64,000 nucleotides of DNA from JAWKNZ01 sp041391425 (GCA_041391425.1 JAWKNZ010000002.1:124001-188000), one strand, 5' to 3'; positions 47,137 through 57,530 are shown, counted from the first letter of the stretch. The notes: generated by a model from the letters alone, not told the origin. Translations and numbers: made by a program.

Positions 47137-48436
47137 TGCTTAAGCCTTTTATTGAAAATCTCTTGAGAGATATACTCACAAGCAGCGATTACAGAAGTTT
47201 GAATATTGTGATCGCCCACATAGCTGGGGCCATATGCATCACCACAGTATGCTAGATTATGGTTGTTGATGGCCTTTTTCTCAAAAGATTTAATGTGTCG
47301 CAAGTCTGATTGTGCGGTTGATTGGGGCCAAGCATAAGGTATAAGTTTTAGATATTCTCCAGAAATTTGTAAGCCTTCTACTTGCGCTAAGAGCTTTTTT
47401 TGGCTCTTCTCAGTCTTTTGATTGCTTTTACTACCTCAGGGGCGTCAAGAGATTTCAAAATCTAAAAGTGCTTTAAAGCAAATTTCTTTTTGCCACGTAC
47501 CGAAACTATAGTTTTTTCAGATGTAATATACGTTAGATCAGGTAATTCGACGTATTCTTCAATTTCGCTTGTAAGGGCAACTAGGCTGACCGGTTTAGTT
47601 TTTAAAGTTAAATCTAAAAGGGGTACCGGCCAATATTCTTTTGCAAGCCAATCAAGCGCAACCCAGGGCGCCTGGGCTACGATAAGGTTTTCCGTTGAAA
47701 AGGTTCCTTGTTCTGTTTCGATTTTCCATATATCGCCAATTCTTTTTGCTTCTATAATATGGCAATTTGTTTTTAGAGAAATAGCGCTTTTGAGAGGTTC
47801 TCTATTGAGCAGGTCGCTGAAGGCTCTTTCCCATTCTCCGGTAATAGACCCTTGTTGGAAGGCTTTTGAGCGCTCTCTAATTGCCTGAACAGTTGATTGC
47901 CATAAGTCTGCGACGCCAAATGAGCAAGCGAAGTGCTCCATAACAATTGCGGCAGGGTTTTTTCGTGTGTGCTTCCATGCCTTACCCATTGCTTGCGAGG
48001 CTGTATCATGTGCTAAATCATGTGGAAAGAGAAGGTCTTCAACTTTATCCCAGGACTTTTGGGCTGTTATCCCCCCTAGTTTCCTTGCTCCTTGGCGTCC
48101 GTAGACATCAGCTACATCAATATTGGCTATTTTGCCACCAGATAATATGCCAATTTTACTCTGGGTTTCGTTGACAAAGCTTGGCAAGTCCTCTTTGTCC
48201 TCGTGTAGATTGAATGATTTACAAGCAAATTCATAGAGTTCACTGGAGACAGCATTAAGGCCACAACTCCAACTTCCAGCCTCTCCACCGTTAGTGCGGA
48301 GGCGTCCACCCAATACCTGCTCTTTTTCTACAACAATGATATTAATATCGGGAATGGATTCGCCTAATCTTGCGGCAGCAAGAAGGCCAGATATCCCAGC
48401 TCCTGCGATGGCTACATCGTAAATAGGCTCTTTCAT
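47133..48436 (-). pseudogene. FAD-dependent amine oxidase-like enzyme, broken
   Basis: From ATG 48436 (ribosome site TAGGAAC): Rossmann motif VAIAGAGISGLLAAARLGE and VVEKEQVLGGRLRTNG, typical of flavin monoamine oxidase/phytoene desaturase-type enzymes, with NAD/FAD-binding pieces such as ENLIVAQAPWVALDWLA. A TAG stop follows ALKHF at 47462; the same frame goes on as SLDAPEVVKAIKRLRRAKK, then a T7 run (47395-47401) shifts it to LIPYAWPQSTAQSDLRHIKS and AYCGDAYGPSYVGDHNIQTS, which includes the FAD-binding GD(A)..... The frame then ends in a TAG provided by the family B element. At least two lesions, so inactive. Substrate unknown. Confidence 0.8.
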
Positions 48437-48748
48437 ATTTACTGTTCCTATAAGCTCCACATGCTTAAGAATCCGCCTGAAGTCTATGATCTCTTAGTTG
48501 ATTTAAAATAGAGTACCTTTGTTACTAGATATAATTCCAGTTTTTTACTTCGTGCTTCAATATCCTACATGTTAGACAGCGTCTATATCTTCTCAGCAAT
48601 ATTTCAATCTCCAGGATCTCACATCTTCTAGCCAATTTCCATTGATATTAATGCGTATATTGTATACTCAAACAAATAAAATGCCTGGGGTTTGCTTGAA
48701 CATATGCGGTTGAGAGCAATTTCCAACAACTCTATGGGGGAGGGGGTA

Positions 48749-49705
48749 ATGCCTGATGTGATCGGTAATGAGCCGATTTTGGTTGCCAATAAAATAGCTA
48801 AATCTTTCGGTGGATTTGCAGCCGTTTCGGAAGTTTCTCTGAATATTAATATTGGAGAATGTGTTGCGCTGCTAGGCCCAAATGGAGCGGGTAAAACCAC
48901 AACTTGTGAGATGTTGGAGGGTCTACTTGAGCCAGATAAAGGAAATATCCAAATTTTTGGTAAAGAATATAGAAGCTCGAGAAAACAAATTCTTGAAAAT
49001 GTAGGCGTGCAGTTGCAGGAAACAACCCTATATAAAAAATATACTGTTAAAGAAACTCTACAGTTATTTGCTAGTTTTTATCCGCAGGCCCAACCAGTTG
49101 AAGAGGTCCTTCGTTGGCTCGATTTATCGGAAAAGGCGAATGCGAGGATAGAAACTCTTTCAGGTGGCTTAAAGCAAAGGGTTTACCTAGGGTGTGCGCT
49201 AATTCATAACCCAAAACTGCTTTTTTTAGATGAGCCGACGACAGGCTTAGATCCACAAGCAAGAAGAAACATTTGGGATGTTGTTGAAAGGTTGAAAAAT
49301 AATTCTAAAAGCGTTCTTTTGACAACTCATTATATGGAAGAAGCAGCTAAGCTAGCAGATCGGATTGCGATTATCGATCAAGGTAGGATAATTGCAGAAG
49401 GCTCTCCGGAGTCATTAATTCGTGAATACTGTAAGGGTGAAATTATTAATATATCGTTCGAGGGTGAGCCGGTTAAAGTAAATGAGATAAAAATTAAGTT
49501 GATAGAGAGGCAGGCAGAATTTTCTGATGCTGACATAATTGAGAATTCACTTGAAATAAGTGTGCCCAACGCAGGTTCTTATATTCCTAGGCTTATTAGG
49601 ACAATTGACCAATTGGGTTTGAAAATTAAATCGCTCACTATGCGTCCTGGCACTTTGGAAGATGTTTTTATAAAGCTTACAGGTCGGAGTATTATCAATG
49701 TTTAG
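48749..49705 (+). CDS. ABC-2 exporter ATP-binding subunit
   Basis: 318 residues from ATG 48749, preceded by GGGGGAGGGGG; earlier in-frame starts lack such a site. Walker A LLGPNGAGKTT, signature LSGGLKQRVYLG, Walker B LLFLDEPTTGLDP, H-loop TTHYMEEA, and a C-terminal domain (SLEISVPNAGSYIPRLI, TLEDVFIKLTG) of the DrrA/CcmA type. It powers a permease encoded directly downstream with an eight-base overlap, forming an exporter for lipids, drugs or polysaccharides. Residues are intact. Substrate unknown. Confidence 0.92.
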   Translation: MPDVIGNEPILVANKIAKSFGGFAAVSEVSLNINIGECVALLGPNGAGKTTTCEMLEGLLEPDKGNIQIFGKEYRSSRKQILENVGVQLQETTLYKKYTVKETLQLFASFYPQAQPVEEVLRWLDLSEKANARIETLSGGLKQRVYLGCALIHNPKLLFLDEPTTGLDPQARRNIWDVVERLKNNSKSVLLTTHYMEEAAKLADRIAIIDQGRIIAEGSPESLIREYCKGEIINISFEGEPVKVNEIKIKLIERQAEFSDADIIENSLEISVPNAGSYIPRLIRTIDQLGLKIKSLTMRPGTLEDVFIKLTGRSIINV

Positions 49706-50750
49706 CAAGAGTCTTGTAGAAATGGTTAAGGGCCGTGTTCGAGAGTTTAAGAGAGAACCTTCGGCTATGTTTTTTGTTGTCTTGATGCCCATTATTTGGA
49801 TGAGTATTCTAGGGGCAGCCTTTTCTGGGAATCGAAATGAAGTGTTCTCTATCGCTTTATTTTCTTCTGATCTAAAGCAGGAAAGCAATAATTCGCTATA
49901 TCAATTTCTCAAAGATGATCCTCAGTTACAAATCCTTATCGGCGAAGCCAATGAACACTCGAGTTGGTTAAAAGGTGGAAAAGTTTCAGTCATTGTCAAG
50001 TTAGATATGGCAGCTAAGCAAGTTGAATATCACTATGATCCGAACAATCCTATGTCGTCAAAAGCACGTATGCAAGTTAATGATAAGATTCAAAAATTTG
50101 CCGGAAGGTCTGAAGTTGTCAAAAGTAAGGATGATACTGTGATTATAACTGGGAGTAGATATATAGATTTTCTTATCCCTGGTTTGCTTGCTTTAACGAT
50201 ATTAACATCAAGTTTATTTGGAACCGGCATGACTATTGTTGTGAATAGGCGTGATAATTTATTAAAGCAGTATCTTACTACTCCAATGAATCCTTACGAG
50301 TATATTATTTCTCATATCATAGGTCGGTTTATTATTCTTATAGTCGAGTTTGCAGCAATCATGGTATTTGGAATTGTGGTCTTTGACTTTCAAATGCAAG
50401 GAAGATGGCTTGATTATATTTTGATATCCATTTTAGGTTCTGCTGTTTTTGCTGCGATAGGAATATTAGCAGGAGCTAGATCTAATAATGCTTCTGCTTA
50501 TAATGGTAAAACAAATTTGATTGCTTTGCCTATGATGATGTTGTCAGGAGTTTGGTATTCGCGTGCTGGCTTTCCAAATTGGCTTGCGCAAATTATTGAC
50601 TATTTGCCTTTGACTCCATTGGTGGATTCCTTGAGGAAAATCGCTTTGGAAGGGGTTAGTATCTTGCGCTTAGGGCCTGAGATAGCTGTTTTAATTGTAT
50701 ACTTGGTGGTCGCTACTATTTTTGCCAAGAGGCGTTTTGTTTGGTTTTAG
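49698..50750 (+). CDS. ABC-2 type permease
   Basis: 350 residues. An N-terminal TM helix (AMFFVVLMPIIWMSILGAAF), a large extracytoplasmic loop of about 130 residues with IALFSSDLKQESNNS-like features, then five TM helices (FLIPGLLALTILTSSLFGT, FIILIVEFAAIMVFGIVVF, WLDYILISILGSAVFAAIG) and the conserved LPLTPLVDSLRKIALEG before the last helix, as in DrrB/YhhJ/YadH permeases. Coupled to the ATPase by overlap. Together they form a complete exporter. Confidence 0.9.
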   Translation: MFSKSLVEMVKGRVREFKREPSAMFFVVLMPIIWMSILGAAFSGNRNEVFSIALFSSDLKQESNNSLYQFLKDDPQLQILIGEANEHSSWLKGGKVSVIVKLDMAAKQVEYHYDPNNPMSSKARMQVNDKIQKFAGRSEVVKSKDDTVIITGSRYIDFLIPGLLALTILTSSLFGTGMTIVVNRRDNLLKQYLTTPMNPYEYIISHIIGRFIILIVEFAAIMVFGIVVFDFQMQGRWLDYILISILGSAVFAAIGILAGARSNNASAYNGKTNLIALPMMMLSGVWYSRAGFPNWLAQIIDYLPLTPLVDSLRKIALEGVSILRLGPEIAVLIVYLVVATIFAKRRFVWF

Positions 50751-50806
50751 TTGGAGCTTGTGCCGGTGCCTTTTTATATGATTGATATATTTCCGAGTAT
50801 CATGTG

Positions 50807-52423
50807 TTATTTTATTGCGCTGTTTACTGTGCTGTAAGTTTTATCGATTGCTTCTTTAAATGGGTGATTGGCATAATTAGTTCCAAATTCCCCTTGAATT
50901 GATCTATAAAACCCTCCGGTTTCTCGGGTAAGTTGATAAACCGTGCTTTCTGCCTTCTTAAATACTCGAATTGCGCTTTCCGCATCTCCAGATTTTATAT
51001 AATTTGCAGTTGCACTAATACTAATGTTGATAAAGTCTCGATCTGGAATTTGACTTAGTTTAGCCCCATTTTTAACGTAAAAATCTATATATTTTTCTCC
51101 TGATTGAGCAGAGCTTTCAAATTTACTTTGTAATGTTTTGAAAATTTTTTCTTTCTGATTTGGATATTTTTCTGCTGCTTTAACCAAATAATCTGCCGAT
51201 CTCTTAAACCACTCATTGGCTTGTTTATAAAATTCATCAGCGTTTGATGGATTATTCTTTGTTATTTCTTTTAAAAAAATCTGGGCTGTGTCCTCTGCAA
51301 AATTCGAAACATTTTCAAAATCATCTAAGTTTGCATCTTTACTAGCCGCCTTTGCTGATAATTGTTGCCATTTGGTGACATCCCAGTCGACATTATTAAT
51401 AGAACACGATCCGGCGAGACAAAACTTAGTTTTTTTAGGTGTAGGTAGATTTCTATTAGACCTTACCACAGTAGAACGTCCTATACGTGATAATAACTTT
51501 GTAAATACTCCTGCTCCTCCTAAAATGAGCTCAGCTGCAGATCCAATAAAACCAGGTTTTTTATTTTCTATGTTTGCCATTTCGTCTTGACTGCACTTAT
51601 TTTCTCTTCCAAGAGGTGTGTATTGAAGGATATGATTGCAATCTATTCCGTTGCTTGCTGTTTCACATTGATCTGGATTATTTTTACTTAGCAATGGTAA
51701 AAAGGCATTGCATCTATATAAAGATTTTTCATATTCACGATATCTAAAGTAGATATCGGAGGCGGTAAAGGCTGTAGCGCCGATAGCTGCTACAGCTACA
51801 GGCGTGGTTAAAAAGCCCACAGCAATGGCGCCTGCTATTAATGCAGTCGATCTTATAGCTTTTTGTCGATCAAAATCGTCATAAATGTCGGAAAGTATTT
51901 GACAATAGCTTCCTATGATTACAGTGCTGTTATCATTGTCTTCACCGCTTTTCAGGATGTTTGCCTGATGTGCTAGGCTTGCATCGATTTCAGTTGGAAA
52001 ATACAATATACTTTTGTAATGGTCATTAATAAGCTCTTCTTCTTTTTTTGAAAGTTCTAGCTTCACTCGTTGTAATGCTTTTTCTAAAGTAGTTTTAAAG
52101 ACCGATTCTTCTGTTCCTGTGCGTTGTGTTTTGTCTTCTGACATTATTCTTATTATGGGGTATTCGAAGATTATTTGTTGCATATCGTTTTCAATTTCTG
52201 AATATCCTTGGCTTCGATGACCATTATTTAGCGTTTGATACATTGTATACGTCTTCCAATTTTCAAACACATTGTCATAATATTGAATACATTGTTTGCA
52301 GCTTTCTTGTGCCATCCTTGGTGATTTCAAGTGCTGTTCCATTGATTCGATGCTTTTTATACTTAAAGAAATATTTTTCTTTACTAGTTCTAACGCAATC
52401 TGAAAAATATTATATGTCATCAT
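50807..52423 (-). CDS. Unknown protein with central membrane segment
   Basis: 538 residues. N-terminal ~190 residues are helical; then a hydrophobic, Ala/Gly-rich stretch (ALIAGAIAVGFLTTPVAVAAIGATAF), a Cys-containing section and a helical C-terminal half with TPR-like units (FYKQANEWFKRSADYLVKAAEKY). The ending AAEKYPNQKEKIFKTLQ resembles a motif of the small lipoprotein upstream (LQKFPNQKENIVKITTL). No signal peptide. No domain recognised. Secreted or surface factors surround it, so an effector or toxin-like role is conceivable but unsupported. Confidence 0.55.
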   Translation of the reverse strand: MMTYNIFQIALELVKKNISLSIKSIESMEQHLKSPRMAQESCKQCIQYYDNVFENWKTYTMYQTLNNGHRSQGYSEIENDMQQIIFEYPIIRIMSEDKTQRTGTEESVFKTTLEKALQRVKLELSKKEEELINDHYKSILYFPTEIDASLAHQANILKSGEDNDNSTVIIGSYCQILSDIYDDFDRQKAIRSTALIAGAIAVGFLTTPVAVAAIGATAFTASDIYFRYREYEKSLYRCNAFLPLLSKNNPDQCETASNGIDCNHILQYTPLGRENKCSQDEMANIENKKPGFIGSAAELILGGAGVFTKLLSRIGRSTVVRSNRNLPTPKKTKFCLAGSCSINNVDWDVTKWQQLSAKAASKDANLDDFENVSNFAEDTAQIFLKEITKNNPSNADEFYKQANEWFKRSADYLVKAAEKYPNQKEKIFKTLQSKFESSAQSGEKYIDFYVKNGAKLSQIPDRDFINISISATANYIKSGDAESAIRVFKKAESTVYQLTRETGGFYRSIQGEFGTNYANHPFKEAIDKTYSTVNSAIK

Positions 52424-52602
52424 TACTTTCGTTTGATCGATCGCTAATGATAAATCATTATTAATTATAGATGTTGAAGATAACGAATGTTCGGATTGTG
52501 TATGGCCAAATTGATAAGCTTGCGTTAGAATAGGAGTGCTTTTCGGAACGTGAAAACTATCCGCGGATTCAGTTTTTTTTCTTTTAAAAATTGAAGGAAA
52601 TT

Positions 52603-52881
52603 TTATACCTTCTCTATTAGTAAAGAGTCTGTAGTTTGGTGCTTTGTCTTTATTGCATGAATCAATTTTTCTACGGTTTTATTTAGTGTTGTTATTTTTA
52701 CAATATTTTCTTTCTGATTTGGAAATTTTTGTAAAAAGGAAGAAGCAGGCTCTAGCATTTGATTTTTGATTTTTGCTTCTTCGAAAGCACTTTGCTGGTT
52801 TGGTTTACAGTTTGTAAGCAGAACTGCTGCCATTAATATAAAGTATATAAGATTTAATTTGATATTTGCTGATACTATCAA
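52603..52881 (-). CDS. Small putative lipoprotein
   Basis: 92 residues with lipoprotein signal (FILMAAVLLTNC, lipid Cys about residue 25). The mature part is helical and contains FPNQKENIVKITTL, similar to a segment of the 538-residue protein downstream. It may be a truncated relative of it. Function unknown. Confidence 0.5.
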   Translation of the reverse strand: MIVSANIKLNLIYFILMAAVLLTNCKPNQQSAFEEAKIKNQMLEPASSFLQKFPNQKENIVKITTLNKTVEKLIHAIKTKHQTTDSLLIEKV

Positions 52882-53044
52882 CTAGGTTTCCTTTATTATT
52901 GAAAATCATTAAGCACAATCTTTGCTGAAAAATTTACTCACTTTATTCCTAAAATTAGGAGAGAACTAATGAATATTTATTTGCAAATAATAGAAGCGCT
53001 TTATTTTTCTTAATTTCCAAAGGTAGTTCTTTTTAAGATATCTA

Positions 53045-54294
53045 TTAGAGGGGGGGCTCTTCTATGAAAATTATAGATTCGGATAAATTACCATCATCCG
53101 ACTCAGCGACCACCCTGATTTCGTTATCCATTATAGCATCCTGGCTATCAACCGAAAAAACAGCTGACTCAAATTTCCATCGACTAAAATTACCTTCACT
53201 AGATCTCTCAAAGGTTGTCATATCGATTATTTTTTCTTTATCATTTTGTAATAGAAATTGTAGATATGCTTTAGATAGATTGGCGTAATTGCTAACAGCA
53301 TCCTTAAATATTAATATCCCCTCTACCAATTCACCTGCTTGTGATACGATTTTTATGTTATTGGAGCTTCCTGTTATCTCGCTAAGATAATCCATCCTAT
53401 CTTTTCTGCCTTCAGAACCTTCACCATCGAGATATATAGCATACAATGATAGATTTTCTAATTCACGCAATTCGTTGGCAGCATCCAATCCAAATTTCTT
53501 GGCATCTAATTCTTTACTGTCGAGTTTATTTCCGTTAATTACAACATTCGTAGTGTTGCTTGTATTGATCTGAATGTTGCCAAGTCCCGAATCAGGCAAG
53601 CCATCTGATATTAAATAAACTACTTTTTTCCAGATTTATCCTTCAATAATTCGTATGCTCTATTGAGAGCATTGCCATAGCTTGTGGCTCCTTCGCTTCC
53701 GCAGAGTTGTTGTGGATCGATATTGATATCGCTACTAACTTTGTTAATAGGCGAGATTGTAGTTGCTTGATTTGAAAATCCTATAATACCAAACATAGCT
53801 GTATTTAATGAAACAATCTGATCTAAAATTGCATTTACGGCATTATATCGTCCACAAGTATCGTTTTTAAATTGATCATTTACTTTCATTGATCCAGATA
53901 AATCTATAACGAATAGAATATTTACATTAGAATCTTCATTGTCCTTTTTAGGAGCAAGGCACAATTCTCCCCCAATACGTACCTTATTTAACAGCTTGTC
54001 TTTTTCAATAGTAGCAGTGCCAGTACTTAGATCATCGCAAGAAAAACTCAAAGTATTGATTGACTTAATATCACCATTATTCGCGTTCTGTTCACTTGAT
54101 AAATTTTCCTTCTCAGCTATTACGTCGTTTTCTTTCTGCTTTGGGGAGGCGTTGCTGAAGTTTGCTTGCTGACAACTAATTATAAATATATATGCTGGAA
54201 GAATTAAAAAATTGCACTTATCTCTAATAGAAAATCTCATAATCGATGCTATTGATAGAGCCCATTGATTTTTGATTAGTTTGAATTGAATCAT
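53045..54294 (-). pseudogene. VWA-domain lipoprotein with a homopolymer frameshift
   Basis: The first part (54294-53620; ATG 54240 is another start) has a lipoprotein signal (YIFIISCQQ), a Q/E/N-rich tether, and a von Willebrand A domain with MIDAS DLSGSMKVN and GATSYGNALNRA. At an A6 run (about 53619-53624) the frame shifts; the next frame gives KVVYLISDGLPDSGLGN, the third MIDAS Asp, and continues to 53045. Joined length is about 415 residues. All MIDAS positions are present. A single indel in a homopolymer could be phase variation, an error, or a real loss. VWA proteins bind ligands through Mg2+. Confidence 0.75.
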
Positions 54295-54671
54295 AATTAT
54301 CTTGAATCCTTAATTTATGATTTCTATTGTAGATGACATCTTAATTTTTATATTTGCTATGCGCTGTTTGGTGCCTGCAATACGTTTTAAATTATTGGTT
54401 CCGCTAACAGACGATTAAATATAAAAACACTAACGATTAGCATATCGGTTTGTTTCAATAAATAGTTAAGTTAGACTAAACACTTCATAAATAACAAGTA
54501 GTTATAATATTTTAAACTGCAATACATGATGGGTTTATCTATAAATTAAATTTAACTTTGGATTATTTAAAAAAAAATAATTTTATTTAAAGTTTTCAGT
54601 TGTTTTGTCCGATAAAAAAGGCATCGGTTGATTGAAATTATTTTTGGATCTTTGAGCCAATGGAGCTTTTT
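54295..54671. other. Divergent intergenic region, 377 bases
   Basis: AT-rich, between the VWA gene (-) and the Cys-rich lipoprotein (+). It must hold both promoters. I see no convincing -35/-10 pair, repeat or gene. Confidence 0.4.
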
Positions 54672-56045
54672 ATGAAGTGTTACTTGCCTGTATATTTATT
54701 GTTTATTTTTGGAATGAATGTAATCTCATGTTCAGAAGATAAGAAAGTTAAGGATAGAGGACAAAAAAGATTTACTTCAGCGAATAAAGATGGCGAAGTT
54801 AGCTCTGCTAATGCAGCTGTTCAGCCTAAAGTTGATGAAAATAAAGATTTAGAAAGTAAAGAAACGGATAATTTGATAGAAGAATCAGTGGGAACCTGCA
54901 TTTATAAAGAAGCAAATTTTGATCAAGGCACATTAGTCAAAGAATCATGTATCGAGTCTGGTGAAGTGACATATCAATGTAATGAAAATAAATGGATAAT
55001 TATAGACGATACTTGCTCAAACTCAGAAACTTTAGTTGATGGAGTTTGTGATACAAAGATTAACGGATGTGCAGAGGGACAGCTTCTAGATTTAGATGAT
55101 TCTGATAGTGACTATTTATGGCAATGCCAAGGAAAAAATGGAGGTAAGGATTCAAGCATATGTAGTACTCCTATTCCGTTGCAGGCAGTAAATGGTGTTT
55201 GCGGTAATACCAAAAATTCTTGCCTATATGGAGATGTCAGTATTGAGGGCATTGATAATACATCCAAATATCATCAATGGAAATGCCTTGGAAGTAATGG
55301 GGGCAGTGACTCAAGCATCTGTAAGGTGGCGGGAGATTGTCCTTCTGGTATAAAAGGAATTGCTTTGACTAGTTTAAGCTCATCTACATTCTCCACGGAT
55401 CGTTGCAGTCAAGATATAGCAACTCAGCCTGTTTGTTATAATGGAGCAGACGACTATACTCTTGCAGGTACTCCAAATGCTATAAATGATGTCATAATAT
55501 ATAATGTAGGTAAGTCATATGATATGAAGTACTGTGGGACTACGAATAAAAACTTTATAACAGAATTTTTTGGTGTATTTTCCACTCTGGCTAGTGAAAA
55601 TTTGAAGTATTATAGCCTACCTAATACTATTCTTTCTCTTAAAAATAATTCTGATCTTGCTCATGATAATATGCTAATTGTTCAACGAGGACAGGCTGTA
55701 GGTGCAGCGGGTGGAAATGATACTTATATCCTTTCTCCTTCAACAATAGAATCCAACGAGGATATAACAATTTCGGATGCAACAGGGATAAATAAGGTGC
55801 AACTATATGCTGGTTTAAAAATTTCCAGCTCTCGAGTAGCTTCAAATACCTTGATGTTAAATTTAAGTAATGGTGCTAGTATCACTGTGCTTTCGGCCTC
55901 AGAATTTTCATATGAAACTGGTGGAAATTTATTAAGCGGTAAGAGTGGTAATGCATACAACTTTAGATCATTTGCGTTAAATGTATTAGGTGTTAGCGTT
56001 CCCACATCAGGCGTGGTAGATGGCGGTGCTGTAGAGATTAAATAA
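54672..56045 (+). CDS. Putative surface lipoprotein with Cys-rich repeats
   Basis: 457 residues from ATG 54672 (a codon 12 bases earlier is possible). Lipoprotein signal LLFIFGMNVISCSED. A charged tether follows, then at least two copies of a unit of about 50 residues: DGVCDTKINGCAEGQLL...YLWQCQGKNGGKDSSIC and NGVCGNTKNSCLYGDVS...HQWKCLGSNGGSDSSIC, each with four cysteines. A C-terminal region of about 220 residues, rich in Ser/Asn and beta strands, is unassigned. The repeat resembles disulfide-bonded surface modules found in delta-like bacteria. Adhesin or similar, inferred only from architecture. Confidence 0.65.
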   Translation: MKCYLPVYLLFIFGMNVISCSEDKKVKDRGQKRFTSANKDGEVSSANAAVQPKVDENKDLESKETDNLIEESVGTCIYKEANFDQGTLVKESCIESGEVTYQCNENKWIIIDDTCSNSETLVDGVCDTKINGCAEGQLLDLDDSDSDYLWQCQGKNGGKDSSICSTPIPLQAVNGVCGNTKNSCLYGDVSIEGIDNTSKYHQWKCLGSNGGSDSSICKVAGDCPSGIKGIALTSLSSSTFSTDRCSQDIATQPVCYNGADDYTLAGTPNAINDVIIYNVGKSYDMKYCGTTNKNFITEFFGVFSTLASENLKYYSLPNTILSLKNNSDLAHDNMLIVQRGQAVGAAGGNDTYILSPSTIESNEDITISDATGINKVQLYAGLKISSSRVASNTLMLNLSNGASITVLSASEFSYETGGNLLSGKSGNAYNFRSFALNVLGVSVPTSGVVDGGAVEIK

Positions 56046-56055
56046 TAACTTTTTT

Positions 56056-56094
56056 CTAGTTTTTGGCAGGGGATTTTCACCTGCCAAAAGCTAG
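56056..56094. terminator. Bidirectional terminator between convergent genes
   Basis: CTAGTTTTTGGCAGG and CCTGCCAAAAGCTAG pair over 15 positions (one G-U) around GGATTTTCA. It ends both the lipoprotein gene and the CAP-gene transcript. Confidence 0.8.
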
Positions 56095-56262
56095 GCTGAT
56101 ATCCTTTCCTTTAGACGAAATGATCCAATGCCAATTTTCGAATAGTTTCAACCTTGAAGACTTATTTTTTGCTACTTTTAGTAAAAATGTGACTTCATAG
56201 AATTTTCCCACCCCGTTATGATTTTCTAAATACTGAGAAGGGTTGAAAGGATCTCTTCTCAA
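56077..56262 (-). CDS. Small unknown protein
   Basis: 61 codons starting at a TTG that overlaps the CAP gene stop by four bases. The sequence VGKFYEVTFLLKVAKNKSSR and NWHWIISSKGKDISLAF has ordinary composition, but no ribosome site or family is evident. It may be a coupled small gene or the C-terminus of the CAP protein after a frameshift. The terminator overlaps its end. Confidence 0.3.
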   Translation of the reverse strand: MRRDPFNPSQYLENHNGVGKFYEVTFLLKVAKNKSSRLKLFENWHWIISSKGKDISLAFGR

Positions 56263-57364
56263 CGAGATTTTTTATCAGCTCTTGATATTTTTAGAGAGGA
56301 GCCATCCCCAAGTAGTAATACTGCGAACAATTCGCTGTCTTGCGTTTTCATCGAAATTCCGAGGTGTGTTGCCTCTTTCGAAAGGAGCAAATTTCTATGC
56401 GTAGGGGAGTTCCATAATAAGGCAGCCATGGCTTCTAGGCTGTTGGCTTTAACCCTATTTTCGCCAACAAATTTAACATGACCTTCTTGGAGTCCTGCCT
56501 TGATGCTAGATATCATTTTTCTATTATGCATGATGCTACCACCTATTGCTAAGGTATCTGCTCCTCGATTGACTACCTCATAGCCGTATATCAGTGGGGG
56601 CAAATTTTCTTTTTTTCGTATTGCATTAATCCAAAGTGAAAGGTGTTCGCTATTGTTTTTGTCATTCTTATCTTTTAGTAGATAGTTAAGGGGTGCATGC
56701 ATATTTGTTATATGTCCGATCGGACGTAGGTACCAGACAACAGGCCCCTGCCATCTAGGTATTTTTGGTAAGCAAGTTAGTCCAAAGACTCCTGTACCAA
56801 GCTTAGAAATATCGATGCTTTTTTCTGATTGTTTGAAGTCTATACTGAGGCCACCGTCATGGGGTGCAAAAGAAGCGAGATAATCGCGGCAATATTTATT
56901 TAAGGCTGCTATTGGCAGCTCTATTTTTCCTGTTTTTTTAATTAGGTTCAAAGGAGTCGAGGATGGTATTGATGCGGTCCAGCCTCTTCCGTCTGAGCAG
57001 ATGCCCCAAGCGGCGCCTTTATGGTTATGTCTTTTTGCTAATGAGATTGCTTTGATCTGCATTTCATCTTCACTGATTTTGGAATTGCTTTTCGATTTGT
57101 AGTATTTTCCTTCAATTTGCGCATCGTAAATTTTTAGAGACCACACGATTCTGTAGAAGGAATTGTGTTTTGCACGCATAGATAAGATGAAAGCTTTTCT
57201 TTCAAGTCTTTTCGTGCGGTAATGCCGCCACTGTATTTTGCAAAAGAAGCAGTTGATAAAAGAAAAGACAAGCAGGTTAATACCAATTTGATTTGACTCA
57301 AAATTCTTGAGTTCTCTAGTTTGTTAAATTTTATCAAGCCTTTACCCTTCCAAAATCTTGACAT
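56259..57364 (-). pseudogene. CAP/SCP-domain secreted protein, frameshifted N-terminus
   Basis: The first frame (57364 to 57134) provides a hydrophobic export signal (LVLTCLSFLLSTASFA) and an RKDLKEKLSSY segment. It then stops at 57134, while another frame, open from 57179, carries the rest of the protein to 56259. In that part ENLPPLIYGY, MHNRKMISSIK, VGENRV and LLWNSPTHRNLLLSKEATHLGISM match the CAP fold, with the usual His pair and Glu. CAP proteins are secreted, with functions from sterol binding to host interaction. The overlap of ~45 bases allows a single frameshift. Without correction the folded part has no signal peptide. Confidence 0.7.
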
Positions 57365-57530
57365 AACTACCTCTTAAATTTCTATTGCCTTATCCTAGTG
57401 TAACACATGCGATAAGACTATTTTATACGTAAGGGGATTAAATCTATTATTTTAACGAATACCTCGTACTACTAGATCTCATCCCCTTTACAGACTTTTT
57501 GCATTTGAATTCAAATATTGACGGCAAAAA

